A DNA stretch of 64,000 nt from Methylocystis bryophila (GCF_027925445.1 NZ_AP027149.1:2616501-2680500); one strand, 5' to 3'; shown: positions 50,576-59,915, counted from the first letter of the stretch. Notes: generated by a model from the letters alone, not told the origin. Numbers and translations are program-made.

Positions 50576-51940
50576 TCACACCGGCAGCGTCACGGTCGCG
50601 CGCAGGCCTCCGAGCGGGCTGCGCGTGAGCGCGACCTCGCCGCCGTGGCTGCGCGCAATGTCGCGCGCGATCGCAAGACCGAGTCCGGAATTGCCATTGT
50701 CCTGGTTGCGCGATTCGTCCAGCCGATAGAAAGGTCGGAAGGCGTCCTCGAGCCGGTCGACCGGAATCCCGGGTCCATCGTCGTCCACATGAATCGTCAG
50801 CATCTCGCCGTCGTTTAGCGCGGTGAGGTCGATGCGCTTGCCGTAGCGCTGGGCGTTCCCGACGAGATTGGCGAGAAGCCTACGCAGCGCCGCCGGCCGG
50901 ACGATCACCTCCGGAACGCCTCTGACCAGGAGCCGGGCCTCGATCCCCATCTTCTGCGTGTCAGCCTGCAGGTCCCTCAGAAAGGCTCCCACGTCGGTTT
51001 TGGCCGGCGCCTCGCCGCCGTCGCCACGGGCGAAGGCGAGGTAGGACTCCAGCATGTTCTCCATCTCCTCGACGTCCTTGCGCAACTCGCCCGTTTCGAC
51101 GGTTTTGTCGAGAAGCGAGAGCGAGAGCTTGAAGCGCGTGAGAATCGTGCGCAGATCGTGCGACACGCCGTTCAGCATCGTCGTGCGCTGCTCGATGGCG
51201 CGCTCGACGCGGCGCTTCATCTCCAGGAAGGCCGCGCCGGCCTGACGCACCTCGCGGGCGCCGCTCGGCCGGAAGGGCGCGTCGCGCCCCTTGCCGAATT
51301 CTTCCGCCGCCCTGGCGAGGCGCTGGATGGGGCGAACCTGATTGCGCAGAAACGTCATGGCGATGGCGAGGATCACCACCGAGGCGAGCGTGGTCCAAAT
51401 GAAGAAGATATGCGAGTTCGACGCGTAGGCCTGCGTTCGCGTCGTCACCACCTCGAGAACGGCGTCGTCGAGCAGCACGTCGATCGTGACGAAATGGCTG
51501 TTCGAGGTGTCGATCGAGAAGGGATATTTGAGACGGCGCTCAAGCTCGCGCGGCAGCACGCGGTCGAGCAGCGAGAAGAAGGTTCTCGGGGTTGACGGCG
51601 GCAGCGGCGCCTTGGGTTTGATCGTGAGCTTGATCGCCAGATCCACGCCGGCGACGCGCGTCAGGATTTGGTGATCCGCGTCCTGCGGGAAGCTTCGGTA
51701 GAGCTCGACGATCGCCGCCGTGTCGCGCGCCACCGCGGCGGAAAGCCGGTCGGTAATCGCCTCCCAGTGCCGCTGCATGTAGACATAAGCCACGGCGGAC
51801 TGCAGCAGCACGATCGGCAGAATGAGGATCAGCAAGGCGCGCGCGTACAGCCCCTTGGGCATGCGCTTGTGCAGCCAGGCGCCCAAGCGGCGCCACAGGC
51901 GGCGGGGGGCGTCGATCGTATCGAGGATCACCATGGTCAT
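50576..51940 (-). CDS. EnvZ-like sensor histidine kinase
   Basis: A 454-aa inner-membrane kinase. The first helix is ALLILILPIVLLQSAVAYVY, a periplasmic domain follows (about 55-185), and the second helix is FFIWTTLASVVILAIAMTFL. Next come a HAMP domain and then HisKA with GVSHDLRTILTRFKLSL (phospho-acceptor His). The ATPase domain has LVGNAQRYG, DDGPGIP and NSGLGLAIARDI. The order matches EnvZ. The ATG overlaps the stop of the response regulator by four bases, so the pair is co-translated. Confidence 0.93.
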   Translation of the reverse strand: MTMVILDTIDAPRRLWRRLGAWLHKRMPKGLYARALLILILPIVLLQSAVAYVYMQRHWEAITDRLSAAVARDTAAIVELYRSFPQDADHQILTRVAGVDLAIKLTIKPKAPLPPSTPRTFFSLLDRVLPRELERRLKYPFSIDTSNSHFVTIDVLLDDAVLEVVTTRTQAYASNSHIFFIWTTLASVVILAIAMTFLRNQVRPIQRLARAAEEFGKGRDAPFRPSGAREVRQAGAAFLEMKRRVERAIEQRTTMLNGVSHDLRTILTRFKLSLSLLDKTVETGELRKDVEEMENMLESYLAFARGDGGEAPAKTDVGAFLRDLQADTQKMGIEARLLVRGVPEVIVRPAALRRLLANLVGNAQRYGKRIDLTALNDGEMLTIHVDDDGPGIPVDRLEDAFRPFYRLDESRNQDNGNSGLGLAIARDIARSHGGEVALTRSPLGGLRATVTLPV

Positions 51941-52686
51941 GAGTGGGCTCTCGTTTCGCTGGCGTCTGCAAGCGGGGCGTCGAGGATCAAGCGATAGCCC
52001 TGTCCGCGCACGGTTTGGATGAGATGCGCCGCGTCCTCGATCTTGCGCCGCAGCCGCGCAATCTCCACGTCGACGCTTCTTTCGTTTGATTCGGCGTCGC
52101 CCGGACGCGTGGCCAAAGCGCGACGCGACACGACGTCGCCGCCGGCGAGCGCCCCGAGCAGCTCGCGCTCGCGCGTCGTGAGCGGCACGGGCTTTTCACC
52201 GCGAAGCAGCAGGCCGCTGTCTGGGCTGAAGCTAAGCCCGCCGAAATTCGCGACGCGCGCCCGTCCGAGCTCGCGGGCCGGCGCGCGCGTGCGCCGCAGT
52301 ATGCTCGCGATCCGCAAGACCAGCTCGCGCGGCTCGAACGGCTTTCCGAGATAATCGTCGACGCCGGCTTCGAATCCCGCGACGCGGCTCTTCAACTCGG
52401 ATCGCGCGGTGAGCATCAGGATCGGCGCGTCGGAGAGGGGGGAGTTTTCCGCGCGCAACCGAGCGACGAAGGCGAGTCCGTCCTCGCCCGGCATCATCAC
52501 GTCGAGCACGATCAGATCGACGATGAGCTCGCTCAATCGCGCCGTCGCCTCGGCTGCGCTCGCGGCGGAGCTGACGCGATAGCCTTCGCTGACGAGGAAA
52601 CGCGAAAGCAGGCCGCGGATGCGCCGATCGTCGTCGACGACGAGGATAAGCGCCGGCTCGGCGTTTCCAAGTCTCCTTTTCGACAA
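51937..52686 (-). CDS. OmpR-family response regulator
   Basis: A 249-aa regulator. TTG 52686 is the best start: AGGAGAAG lies at ideal spacing, and the protein then begins just before LILVVDDDRRIRGLL; the longer open frame upstream has no family features. The receiver Asp is in LIVLDVMMPGEDG, and Lys in LGKPFEP. The winged-helix DNA-binding domain ends in SVDVEIARLRRKIED and VRGQGYRLI. It pairs with the kinase encoded immediately downstream. In other alphaproteobacteria a similar pair stands near ilvE and is annotated PetR/OmpR-like; the target genes are unknown. Confidence 0.93.
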   Translation of the reverse strand: MSKRRLGNAEPALILVVDDDRRIRGLLSRFLVSEGYRVSSAASAAEATARLSELIVDLIVLDVMMPGEDGLAFVARLRAENSPLSDAPILMLTARSELKSRVAGFEAGVDDYLGKPFEPRELVLRIASILRRTRAPARELGRARVANFGGLSFSPDSGLLLRGEKPVPLTTRERELLGALAGGDVVSRRALATRPGDAESNERSVDVEIARLRRKIEDAAHLIQTVRGQGYRLILDAPLADASETRAHS

Positions 52687-52866
52687 GTGCTCTTCTCCTG
52701 CGCGCGCTTCGCATCGCTTCGCGCGGGCGGCGCCGGGCGAGGGCGCGAAAGCCAAATCGCGCGCGGCTGGCGGACATCGTATATTGACATATTTTAGAGC
52801 GGTGGCTAGCCCTAGGCCGGCCGCGCCCAAATTCGGGCCCAGGCAACTTTCTGGAGAGTTAAAGGA

Positions 52867-53751
52867 ATGGCGACGCCGCCTTTCGATCAGCGGGATGGCG
52901 TGATCTGGTTCAATGGCGCTCTCACGCCCTGGCGCGAGGCCAAGCTCCATGTCCTGTCACACGGGCTGCATTACGCCTCCGCGGTATTTGAGGGCGAGCG
53001 CGCCTATGGCGGCAAGATCTTCAAATCGCGAGAGCATTCTGAACGCTTCCGCCGCTCGGCGCAGCTCCTCGATTTCGAGATTCCCTATAGCGTCGCCGAG
53101 CTCGAGGCCGCCAAGGACGCGGTGGTCAAGGCGAACGGCATGCAGGACTGCTATGTGCGGCCTATCGCCTGGCGCGGCAGCGAGATGATGGCGGTGGCGG
53201 CGCAGAATTCCACGATCCATACGGCGATCGCCGTGTGGGACTGGCCGAGCATGTTCGACGTCGAGACCAAGATGAAAGGCATTCGCCTCGACATCGCGGA
53301 ATATCGCCGTCCCGATCCGCGGACGGAGCCCTCGCTCGCCAAGGCCGCCGGACTCTACATGATTTGCACCATCTCGAAGCATCGCGCGGAGCGGCGCGGC
53401 TACGCCGACGCCCTGATGTACGACTGGCTCGGCCGCGTCGCCGAATGCACGGGCGCGAATGTGTTCTTCGTCAAGGACGGCGCGCTGCACACGCCGATCG
53501 CCGACTGTTTCCTCGACGGAATCACCCGGCAGACCGTGATCGAGCTCGCGAAGCGGCGCGGCGTCGCGGTGTTCGAGCGGCGCATCATGCCCGAGGAGCT
53601 GACCGGCTTCTCCGAATGCTTCATTTGCGGCACCGGTGCGGAGGTCACGCCGGTTTCCGAGGCGGGACCGTACCGCTTCGAGCCAGGGGCGCTGTCCCGC
53701 CAGCTCATCGAGGATTATACGCGCGAAACGCATCGCCACAGCGAGGGGTGA
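52867..53751 (+). CDS. ilvE: Branched-chain amino acid aminotransferase
   Basis: Class IV PLP aminotransferase of 294 aa for the last step of Val/Ile/Leu synthesis. Motifs: HGLHYASAVFEGERAYGG at the start, the PLP Lys region SLAKAAGLYM (shorter family form), DALMYDWLGRVAECTGAN, and the PLP-phosphate region GITRQTVIELA. TTAAAGGA precedes the ATG. It is divergent from the two-component genes. Confidence 0.94.
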   Translation: MATPPFDQRDGVIWFNGALTPWREAKLHVLSHGLHYASAVFEGERAYGGKIFKSREHSERFRRSAQLLDFEIPYSVAELEAAKDAVVKANGMQDCYVRPIAWRGSEMMAVAAQNSTIHTAIAVWDWPSMFDVETKMKGIRLDIAEYRRPDPRTEPSLAKAAGLYMICTISKHRAERRGYADALMYDWLGRVAECTGANVFFVKDGALHTPIADCFLDGITRQTVIELAKRRGVAVFERRIMPEELTGFSECFICGTGAEVTPVSEAGPYRFEPGALSRQLIEDYTRETHRHSEG

Positions 53752-53985
53752 CGCGGGGCGAGGATGTCGCGTCGCGTGACGTCAAAGGGCAAGCCAGCGG
53801 CTATGGCTTTGCTCGTCGTGAACGAACGCGCGAGGCCGCGGCGACGCCCGAGCAATGGTCGCGCGGTTCCGAATCGATTCAAGACGCCTCGGGACGGCTC
53901 GAGGAGCCGGGCAGGGGACGGATCCAGAGGTCGCTCAAAATTGAGCGATCGCAACCCTCTCGGCGGAGGATCAGGATGAAAGCGC
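53752..53985. other. Spacer after ilvE
   Basis: About 230 bases with no convincing gene. Short inverted segments (CTCAAAATTGAG near 53934; CTCGGGACGGCTCGAGGAGC near 53888) suggest repeat remnants or a terminator. Confidence 0.45.
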
Positions 53986-54106
53986 GTTAGATCACGTTTT
54001 CTGCGCTTCGGCGGAATGGCCCCAATGCAGAAAATTTGATCGCGCTCGAAGTTTAGAGCGCGAATTGTGCGAAAAGCCGGTTTCCCCTTTTTCGCATCCC
54101 GCTCTA
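53986..54106. repeat. Composite palindromic repeat, families A-B, overlapping a stop codon
   Basis: A degenerate family A (TAGATCACGTTTTCTGCGC to GCAGAAAATTTGATCGCGC) is followed by family B (AGAGCGCGAATTGTGCGAAA to TTTCGCATCCCGCTCTAG). The last bases contain the stop codon of the minus-strand aminotransferase (54104-54106). Confidence 0.8.
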
Positions 54107-55546
54107 GCTGTTCACCCGCGCCTTGATCGCGTGCTCGGCGAGAGTCTTGCCGAGCGAGAGGACCGCGGGCGCGTGGTGGGCGTCGGCGATGACCTGGTCG
54201 AAGGACCGCTCGATCCAAGCGCAATCCTCGTCGCTCAGAGTCAATGACGGCAAGAGCTTGATGGTCGGATTGCCGTGGCCGGCGACCTGCGTGAGGATCT
54301 TTTGGTCCCTGAAAAGAGGGATGCAAATGAGCTGACCGAAGAGACCGGCGCTTGCGGTCTCAAGCAGGTTCCATGTGGCTCTCAGCACGAGCGATTTTGG
54401 CGGACCGAACTCGACGCCGATCATCAAGCCCTTGCCGCGCACTGCGGAGACGAGCTCGTAACGCTCCGCCATCTTGTTGAAAGACGCGAGGAGCCTGTCG
54501 CCTTTTGCGGCCGCGTTTTCGATGAGCTTTTCGTCTTCCAGCACGTCGAGCGTCGCGAGCGCCGCGGCCATCGCCAAGTCGTTCTTGGAAAAAGTCGATC
54601 CGTGCACGACGGAGCGATCCATGCGGTCGAAGACCTTGTCGAAGATCCACTTGCGCGTGAGCGTGACGCCGATGGGCGCATGGCCGCCCGAGAGCGCCTT
54701 CGCCAGCAGCACCATGTCGGGCTCGACGCCAAAATGCTCAATGGCCAGGAACTTGCCGGTGCGGCCGACGCCTGTCTGAATCTCGTCCGCGACGAAGAGG
54801 GTCCCGTATTTCTTGCAAAGCGCCGCCGCGCTCGAGAGATAATCTGCGTGAGGAATATTGACGCCCTTGCCCTGAATGGGCTCGACGACGAAGGCTGCGA
54901 CGTCATGCCCGCTCAAGGCTTCTTCGAGCGCGCCGAGATCGTCGAACGGAATCTCGCGCACGCCGGAGAGCAGGGGGCCGAAGCCCTTTTTGAAGATCTC
55001 GTCGCCGTTCAGCGAGAGCGCGCCGCAAGTGAGTCCGTGGAAGGAATGCGCGCAATGCACGATGCCGCTGCGGCCGGTGGCGTAGCGCGCGAATTTGATC
55101 GCAGCCTCGACCGCCTCGGCCCCGGAATTGGCGAAGAAGGCTTTGTCGAGCCAAGGCGTGCGGGCGAGCAGACGCTCGGCGAGGACGCCAGCGAGCACGG
55201 AAACGTCGAACTGCGCCAGATTCGCCGACTGAGAGTTGAGGACCTCGATCAGCGCGTCGCGCACCCTTGGATGATTGCGGCCGAGCGCGAACACGCCATA
55301 GCCGCTCATCAGGTCCAGATATTGCGCCCCTGCGCGGTCATAAAGATAGGCGCCGTCGCCGCGCGTGAATCCCACGTCCCAGCCGATCGTCTTCAGGACG
55401 CGCACCCACATTTCATTGAGGTGCTTCGAATGAAGGGCGTAGCGCTCTCCCTCGCGCCGCTGCGCAAGCTCAACGAGGCTCTCTCTTTTCGCTTCGCCGT
55501 TCTGCGCTTGCTCTTGCGAATTGCCTGCGATCGGCGCGTTTGTCAT
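54104..55546 (-). CDS. Class III aminotransferase (possible HpnO)
   Basis: A 480-aa PLP enzyme of the acetylornithine/ornithine aminotransferase class. Motifs: GAQYLDLMSGYGVFALGRNH, FFANSGAEAVEAAIKFAR, VVEPIQGKGVNIP, FVADEIQTGVGRTGKFLA, and the PLP-lysine stretch HGSTFSKNDLAMA. The long N-terminal extension, overall length and YLDLMSGYGVFALGRNHP style resemble HpnO, the aminotransferase that makes aminobacteriohopanetriol. No other hopanoid genes lie in the window, so this is only a suggestion. The stop codon is inside a repeat. Confidence 0.85.
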   Translation of the reverse strand: MTNAPIAGNSQEQAQNGEAKRESLVELAQRREGERYALHSKHLNEMWVRVLKTIGWDVGFTRGDGAYLYDRAGAQYLDLMSGYGVFALGRNHPRVRDALIEVLNSQSANLAQFDVSVLAGVLAERLLARTPWLDKAFFANSGAEAVEAAIKFARYATGRSGIVHCAHSFHGLTCGALSLNGDEIFKKGFGPLLSGVREIPFDDLGALEEALSGHDVAAFVVEPIQGKGVNIPHADYLSSAAALCKKYGTLFVADEIQTGVGRTGKFLAIEHFGVEPDMVLLAKALSGGHAPIGVTLTRKWIFDKVFDRMDRSVVHGSTFSKNDLAMAAALATLDVLEDEKLIENAAAKGDRLLASFNKMAERYELVSAVRGKGLMIGVEFGPPKSLVLRATWNLLETASAGLFGQLICIPLFRDQKILTQVAGHGNPTIKLLPSLTLSDEDCAWIERSFDQVIADAHHAPAVLSLGKTLAEHAIKARVNS

Positions 55547-55864
55547 CTCGAGGCTCCGGAGGGGCGTCGGCGCTGCGTAAAGGGCCGCGTCGCGAGCCGC
55601 CGCCTGGCCGCTTTAGCCCATGTTTCGCCGCGGGTCGAGCGCAAAACGCGCGGCTCAGCTTGCGTGTCTCGATATGCTTGTGCGGATTTATTCTGGCGTC
55701 GTATCCACAACAAAACTTCAAAACGGAAGAATTCCAACGTTGGACAAAGCGACGCAGATGCTATCCTGGCTCTGTTGATTCTTTAGTGTGAGGACGGTTC
55801 GCAGCATCCGGCGGAGGCCGCCGTCGAGGCGCAGGATCGTTGCGCAGGGCAGGGGAGTCGTCAG
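55547..55864. other. Divergent spacer between the aminotransferase and CSD genes
   Basis: About 320 bases with no supported gene. The part near 55675-55790 is less GC-rich (for example CAAAACTTCAAAACGGAAG) and probably holds promoters for both directions. Confidence 0.5.
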
Positions 55865-56452
55865 TTGGGCGCAAAATCCGAATTCATTGAAGGGCTGAAT
55901 TTGCTCTCGACTGTCGCTGAAGGCGAGGAGAGCGCCGTCGAGCTCTTCGAGATCGCGGGCGCGATCAAATGGTTCGACGTGTCAAAGGGCTATGGCTTCA
56001 TTGTGCCCGACGGCGGCGCAGGCGACGTGCTGCTGCATGTGACGACCCTGCGGCGCAGCGGCTTCCAGTCGGCGCAGGAGGGCGCTCGGGTCGTCTGCGA
56101 GGCGCAAAGAGGTCCCAAGGGATTGCAAGTCTTTCGGGTCATCTCGATGGACGAATCCACCGCGGTCCATCCGTCGCAGTCCTCCGCCGGACGGACGCAT
56201 GTGCAGGTGACGCCGATCGGCGGCTACGAGATCGCCATCGTCAAATGGTTCAATCGCGTGAAGGGTTTCGGATTTCTCACGCGTGGCGAGGGCACCGACG
56301 ACATCTTCTTGCACATGGAGACTGTCCGGCGCTTTGGCCTTGCGGAGTTGAAGCCGGGCGACAGCGTGCTCGTGCGTTACGGCGATGGCCCGAAAGGCCT
56401 CATGGCCGCTGAAGTGCGCGCATTGGACGCAAAGGGGCCGGTGTCGCACTAG
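55865..56452 (+). CDS. Double cold-shock domain protein
   Basis: A 195-aa protein with two cold-shock domains. Domain 1 (about 27-95) has IKWFDVSKGYGFIVPDGG and VLLHVTTLRR. Domain 2 (about 120-190) has VKWFNRVKGFGFLTRGEG and IFLHMETVRR. Both keep RNP1 and RNP2. This two-domain form is common in Hyphomicrobiales and is usually followed, as here, by a DUF192 gene. Start: TTG 55865, with GGGGAG upstream. It likely binds RNA in stress or stationary phase. Confidence 0.93.
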   Translation: MGAKSEFIEGLNLLSTVAEGEESAVELFEIAGAIKWFDVSKGYGFIVPDGGAGDVLLHVTTLRRSGFQSAQEGARVVCEAQRGPKGLQVFRVISMDESTAVHPSQSSAGRTHVQVTPIGGYEIAIVKWFNRVKGFGFLTRGEGTDDIFLHMETVRRFGLAELKPGDSVLVRYGDGPKGLMAAEVRALDAKGPVSH

Positions 56453-56517
56453 CGGGCCGTGGCGGATCGTCCGGCGACGCCGGTCTTGAGTCCTGAGAGT
56501 CGCAGCCGGGCGTGTTT

Positions 56518-57015
56518 ATGATGAAGATTTCTGCAAGGCTCGCGATGGGCATGGCGGCGGCTCTTGTCGCCGGCGGACTGATACTGAGCCCAATTTCGTC
56601 CCTTCCCGCGACCGCCGAAGAACAGGCCGAGCAAGCCCAGCTCGAAAGGCTTGAAATTGTCACCGCGACGGGCGCGCACATATTCGAGGTCGAGGTGGCG
56701 CGCAGCGAGAGAGACCGCGCGCGCGGCTTGATGTTTCGCCGGTCCCTGCCGCAGAATCATGGGATGCTCTTTGTATTCGAGTCCGAGCGGCCCATCGCGA
56801 TGTGGATGAAGAACACTTATATCCCGCTGGACATGGTCTTCGTTTCGCGCAGCGGTCGGGTGACGTCGATTACTCGCGGCGCGACGCCCATGTCGGAGAC
56901 AATCATTCCCTCCCGCGGCCCGGTCTATGCAGTGATCGAGCTTGCGGCCGGCGCGGCCGACGAGATCGGCCTCGCGGTGGGGGATCAAGTGCGCCGTCCT
57001 GAATTCGTGAAGTGA
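56518..57015 (+). CDS. DUF192 exported protein
   Basis: A 165-aa exported protein with signal peptide MKISARLAMGMAAALVAGGL ending near ATA-EEQ. The DUF192 domain reads VEVARSERDRARGLMFRRSL, then GMLFVFESERPIAMWMKNTY and IPLDMVFV. Two adjacent ATGs (56518, 56521) are possible. The family's function is unknown. It is probably co-transcribed with the cold-shock gene 65 bp upstream. Confidence 0.9.
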   Translation: MMKISARLAMGMAAALVAGGLILSPISSLPATAEEQAEQAQLERLEIVTATGAHIFEVEVARSERDRARGLMFRRSLPQNHGMLFVFESERPIAMWMKNTYIPLDMVFVSRSGRVTSITRGATPMSETIIPSRGPVYAVIELAAGAADEIGLAVGDQVRRPEFVK

Positions 57016-57078
57016 GCGGCTTGCTCAATCCGCGCGACGCCGGGGATTAAAGCTCCGCCGGAGTTTTGGAGCCCGCCT

Positions 57079-57180
57079 TAGAGCATGTCACGGAAAAGTG
57101 CGAAGCGGTTTTCCGGTCATGACATGCTCTAACTTTTTGACTTGGCGCGATTCCTTATCGTTTGAGCGCGAAACGCGCTA
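57079..57180. repeat. Composite palindromic repeat, families C-D (inverted order)
   Basis: Family C (AGAGCATGTCACGGAAAAG to TCATGACATGCTCTAA) is followed by an inverted, partial family D unit (CTTGGCGCGATTCCTTATCG, TTTGAGCGCGAAACGCGCTA). It is the mirror image of the D-C units at 22351 and 33207. It lies between convergent DUF192 and metC. Confidence 0.85.
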
Positions 57181-57186
57181 GCCGCC

Positions 57187-58383
57187 TCAAAGAGACGCCG
57201 CCGCCGCGCCCATTCTCTCGAAAGCCGCCGCAAGATCCGCTTTCAGATCCTCGACGTCCTCGAGCCCGATCGAAAAGCGCAGGCAAGGGCCTTCCGGCGC
57301 AAAGCAAGTCGCGGTGCGGGACCTGGCGCAGTCGAAGGGGATGACGAGGCTTTCGTAGCCGCCCCAGGAATAGCCGATGCCAAAGAGCGTCAACGCGTTC
57401 AGGAAGGCGTCGACGCAAGGCTTGGGCGCGGGATTGAGAACCACTGAGAAGACGCCCGCCGCGCCGGAAAAATCGCGTTTCCACAACGCGTGATCGGGAT
57501 GCGCGGGCAGCGCCGGATGCAGCAGGCGCAGCACCTCCGACCGGCCCTCGAGCCATTGAGCGATCTCCAGTCCGGCGCGTTGCTGCTCTCGTAGGCGCAG
57601 CTCCATCGTGCGTAGACCGCGGAGCGCGAGGAAAGCGTCGTCGCCTCCCGGAACCATCGCGAAGGCGTCGAAACTATTGCGCAGGCGCGTCGCCCATTTC
57701 GCATTGGCGGAAACGAGGCCGAGCAGCAGATCGGCGTGACCCGAAAGATATTTGGTGCCGGCTTCGACATTGATGTCGACGCCGCGCTCGAACGGAGGAA
57801 AGAAGAGGGGAGTAGCCCAAGTGTTGTCGAGAATGACGCAGGCGCCACGCGCCGCCGCGGCGGCGGCGATCGCCGGCACGTCCTGCACCTCCATCGTGAG
57901 CGATCCGGGCGACTCGGCGAGGATGGCGCTGGTGTTCTCGCGCATGAGCGCCCCGACTCCCGCGCCGAGGCGAGGATCGTAATATTGGGTCTCGACGCCG
58001 AAGCGCTTGAGCACGCCGTCGCAAAAAATTCGCGTCGGGCCGTAGGCGGAGTCGGTGACGAGCAGGTGATCTCCGGCCTTCGTCGCCGTCATCAGCGCGA
58101 GAGCGATGGCTGCAAGCCCGGATGGCGCAAGCACGGTGGTCGTCGCGCCGGAAAGCTCGCTCCAGGCCTCCTCAAGCCCGCGCGTCGTCGGCGTGCCCTT
58201 GGTCGCGTAGGTGTAGGGTTGGCGGTGGCGTTCAAAGTCCTCCGCCGTCGGAAAGAGCACCGTCGAGCCGCGATAGACGGGCGTGTTGACGAAGCCCTCC
58301 TGCGCGAAGGGATGGCGGCCCGCATGCGCCAGGAGCGTTCGGCGGGACTTTTTTCGCCCTGATTCTCCGCTAGCCTCCGTCAT
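57187..58383 (-). CDS. metC: Cystathionine beta-lyase
   Basis: Cys/Met metabolism PLP enzyme of 398 aa. It has VNTPVYRGSTVLFP, the substrate-binding YGPTRIFCDGVLKRFGVE, the PLP Lys motif EAGTKYLSGHADLLLG, and VILDNTWATPLFFPP. The combination YGPTR and NTWATPLFF is typical of proteobacterial MetC rather than MetB. It splits cystathionine to homocysteine. It is divergent from the solitary binding protein gene. Confidence 0.92.
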   Translation of the reverse strand: MTEASGESGRKKSRRTLLAHAGRHPFAQEGFVNTPVYRGSTVLFPTAEDFERHRQPYTYATKGTPTTRGLEEAWSELSGATTTVLAPSGLAAIALALMTATKAGDHLLVTDSAYGPTRIFCDGVLKRFGVETQYYDPRLGAGVGALMRENTSAILAESPGSLTMEVQDVPAIAAAAAARGACVILDNTWATPLFFPPFERGVDINVEAGTKYLSGHADLLLGLVSANAKWATRLRNSFDAFAMVPGGDDAFLALRGLRTMELRLREQQRAGLEIAQWLEGRSEVLRLLHPALPAHPDHALWKRDFSGAAGVFSVVLNPAPKPCVDAFLNALTLFGIGYSWGGYESLVIPFDCARSRTATCFAPEGPCLRFSIGLEDVEDLKADLAAAFERMGAAAASL

Positions 58384-58450
58384 CGCTTCCTCCCGCTTGC
58401 TAGCCCGGCCTTGGCGCGTCCGGGGTGACCCCTCTTATGCCGAGTCGACG

Positions 58451-59503
58451 ATGAAATTCGCAATCCTGCTGTTCTTGCTCATGGCCTTCGGGCTCGTCGC
58501 CGGGGCGCCGCGCCTAGCGGCTCAGCCCGAATCAAAGGCGTCGTCGACCCTGCAAGAGATTCGCCGACGGGGCGTGGTCGTCTGTGGCGCAACCGCTCCG
58601 GCGCCGGGCTTCGCCGTCATGGACGAAGCGGGGAGTTGGAGCGGTTTCGACATCGACTTCTGCCGAGCCCTCGCGGTCGCGGCGCTCGACGATCCCCAGA
58701 AAATCCGCATAGAAACGCTGCAGCAAAAGCAGCGGCTGCCTGCTCTGCATTCGGGCGATGTGGATGTGCTGCTTTCCGGCGCGCCGTGGACAGAGGCGCG
58801 CGAGGCCGGCCATCAGCTGCTTTATGGCGCGATAAGCTTTTATGGCGGACAGGGCTTCCTGGGCCGCCGCGCTTGGGGGCCGACGGGTGAGCCTTGGCGC
58901 GGCGCCGGCGGAACGCCGCCCCGCGTCTGCGTCCAGCAAGGCGGATCCTCCGAGCTCAATCTCGCCCAATTCTATCGAGAGCATGGAGTCGCCTATCGTC
59001 CGGTGGCCTTCGGCTCCCTTGAAGAAGCCGCGCGCGCCTATGACGCGGGGGACTGCGATCTGTTCTCGGCGGACCTCGTCGAATTGCATCAATGGCGCTC
59101 GCGCCTGCAAAAGCCGGACGACCATGTCGTCGCGCCTGCGCTCATCTCGAAATCTCCGCTCGGGCCGATTGTGCGCCAGGGCGACGATCAATGGTTCAAT
59201 GTCGTGCGCTGGACGCTCTTTGCGATGGTGGACGCGGAGGAGCTCGGGGTCGACGCCAAGACCGTGGACGCGGCGCTGAGCTCGGACATTCCCGACTTGC
59301 GCCGCCTCGTCGGTAGCGACGGCGATTTTGGCGAGGGTCTGGGGCTGCGCCCGGACTGGGCCTATCGCGTCATTCACGAAGTCGGCAATTACGCGGAAGT
59401 GTTCGATCGGAACCTCGGCAAATCTTCGCCTTTCGCAATGGAGCGCCGCCAGAACGCCTTATGGTCGAAAGGCGGGCTCATGTACGCGCCTCCCGTGCGT
59501 TGA
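58451..59503 (+). CDS. Amino-acid ABC transporter substrate-binding protein (solitary)
   Basis: A 350-aa periplasmic protein of the general amino-acid (AapJ-like) family. Signal peptide MKFAILLFLLMAFGLVAGAP, cleaved near AAQPES. Motifs: IRRRGVVVCGATAPAPGFAV, WSGFDIDFCRALAVAAL, the Arg/Asp ligand region in VDVLLSGAPW, and FNVVRWTLFAMVDAEELGV. ATG 58451. No permease or ATPase genes are adjacent, so it either serves a transporter encoded elsewhere or has become a receptor. The ligand could be any polar amino acid. Confidence 0.9.
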   Translation: MKFAILLFLLMAFGLVAGAPRLAAQPESKASSTLQEIRRRGVVVCGATAPAPGFAVMDEAGSWSGFDIDFCRALAVAALDDPQKIRIETLQQKQRLPALHSGDVDVLLSGAPWTEAREAGHQLLYGAISFYGGQGFLGRRAWGPTGEPWRGAGGTPPRVCVQQGGSSELNLAQFYREHGVAYRPVAFGSLEEAARAYDAGDCDLFSADLVELHQWRSRLQKPDDHVVAPALISKSPLGPIVRQGDDQWFNVVRWTLFAMVDAEELGVDAKTVDAALSSDIPDLRRLVGSDGDFGEGLGLRPDWAYRVIHEVGNYAEVFDRNLGKSSPFAMERRQNALWSKGGLMYAPPVR

Positions 59504-59915
59504 CTCTCTTTGGAATCTGTCGTTATCGTTGATCCAACGGGCTATCCGCTTCGAGCGCTGCTTTGGATAATCCTTTCTTGATAGCGGAGCCATGATTCTG
59601 GCGCATTTTCTTGCCCTGTTGCGGGCATCTCGTTCTTCAGACGGAATTGCCAAAACGCAGAAAGCGTGATCGATTCTAGAGGTTTAGAGAGCAATTTGTG
59701 CGAGAAACAGATTCCACATTCGCGTATGGCGCTCAAGAGAACGTCTTGATCTCATGGAATTGCGCGATCGAAAAGGACTAAGCTCCAGATCAAAACTTTG
59801 GAAAACCGCCCCGCACCTTTCCGCGGCCGGCTCTAAGTATCTATCCGAATGGCGGGCGTGTCTTGATCCTTGTAATCATTTGTAAAAATGCCGCGATGGC
59901 TTGCATTGGAGGGAA
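59504..59915. repeat. Repeat-rich spacer with family A-B and C remnants
   Basis: A family A half (AACGCAGAAAGCGTGATCG near 59654) joins a degenerate B unit (AGAGAGCAATTTGTGCGAGA near 59685), and a C-like remnant (GGAAAACCGCCCCGCACCTT near 59798) follows. No gene is seen until the small frame at 59916. Confidence 0.6.

Noticed and set aside
53764..53979. A 71-codon frame after ilvE
   Set aside because: It is Arg/Ser/Gly-rich without family features and overlaps repeat remnants.
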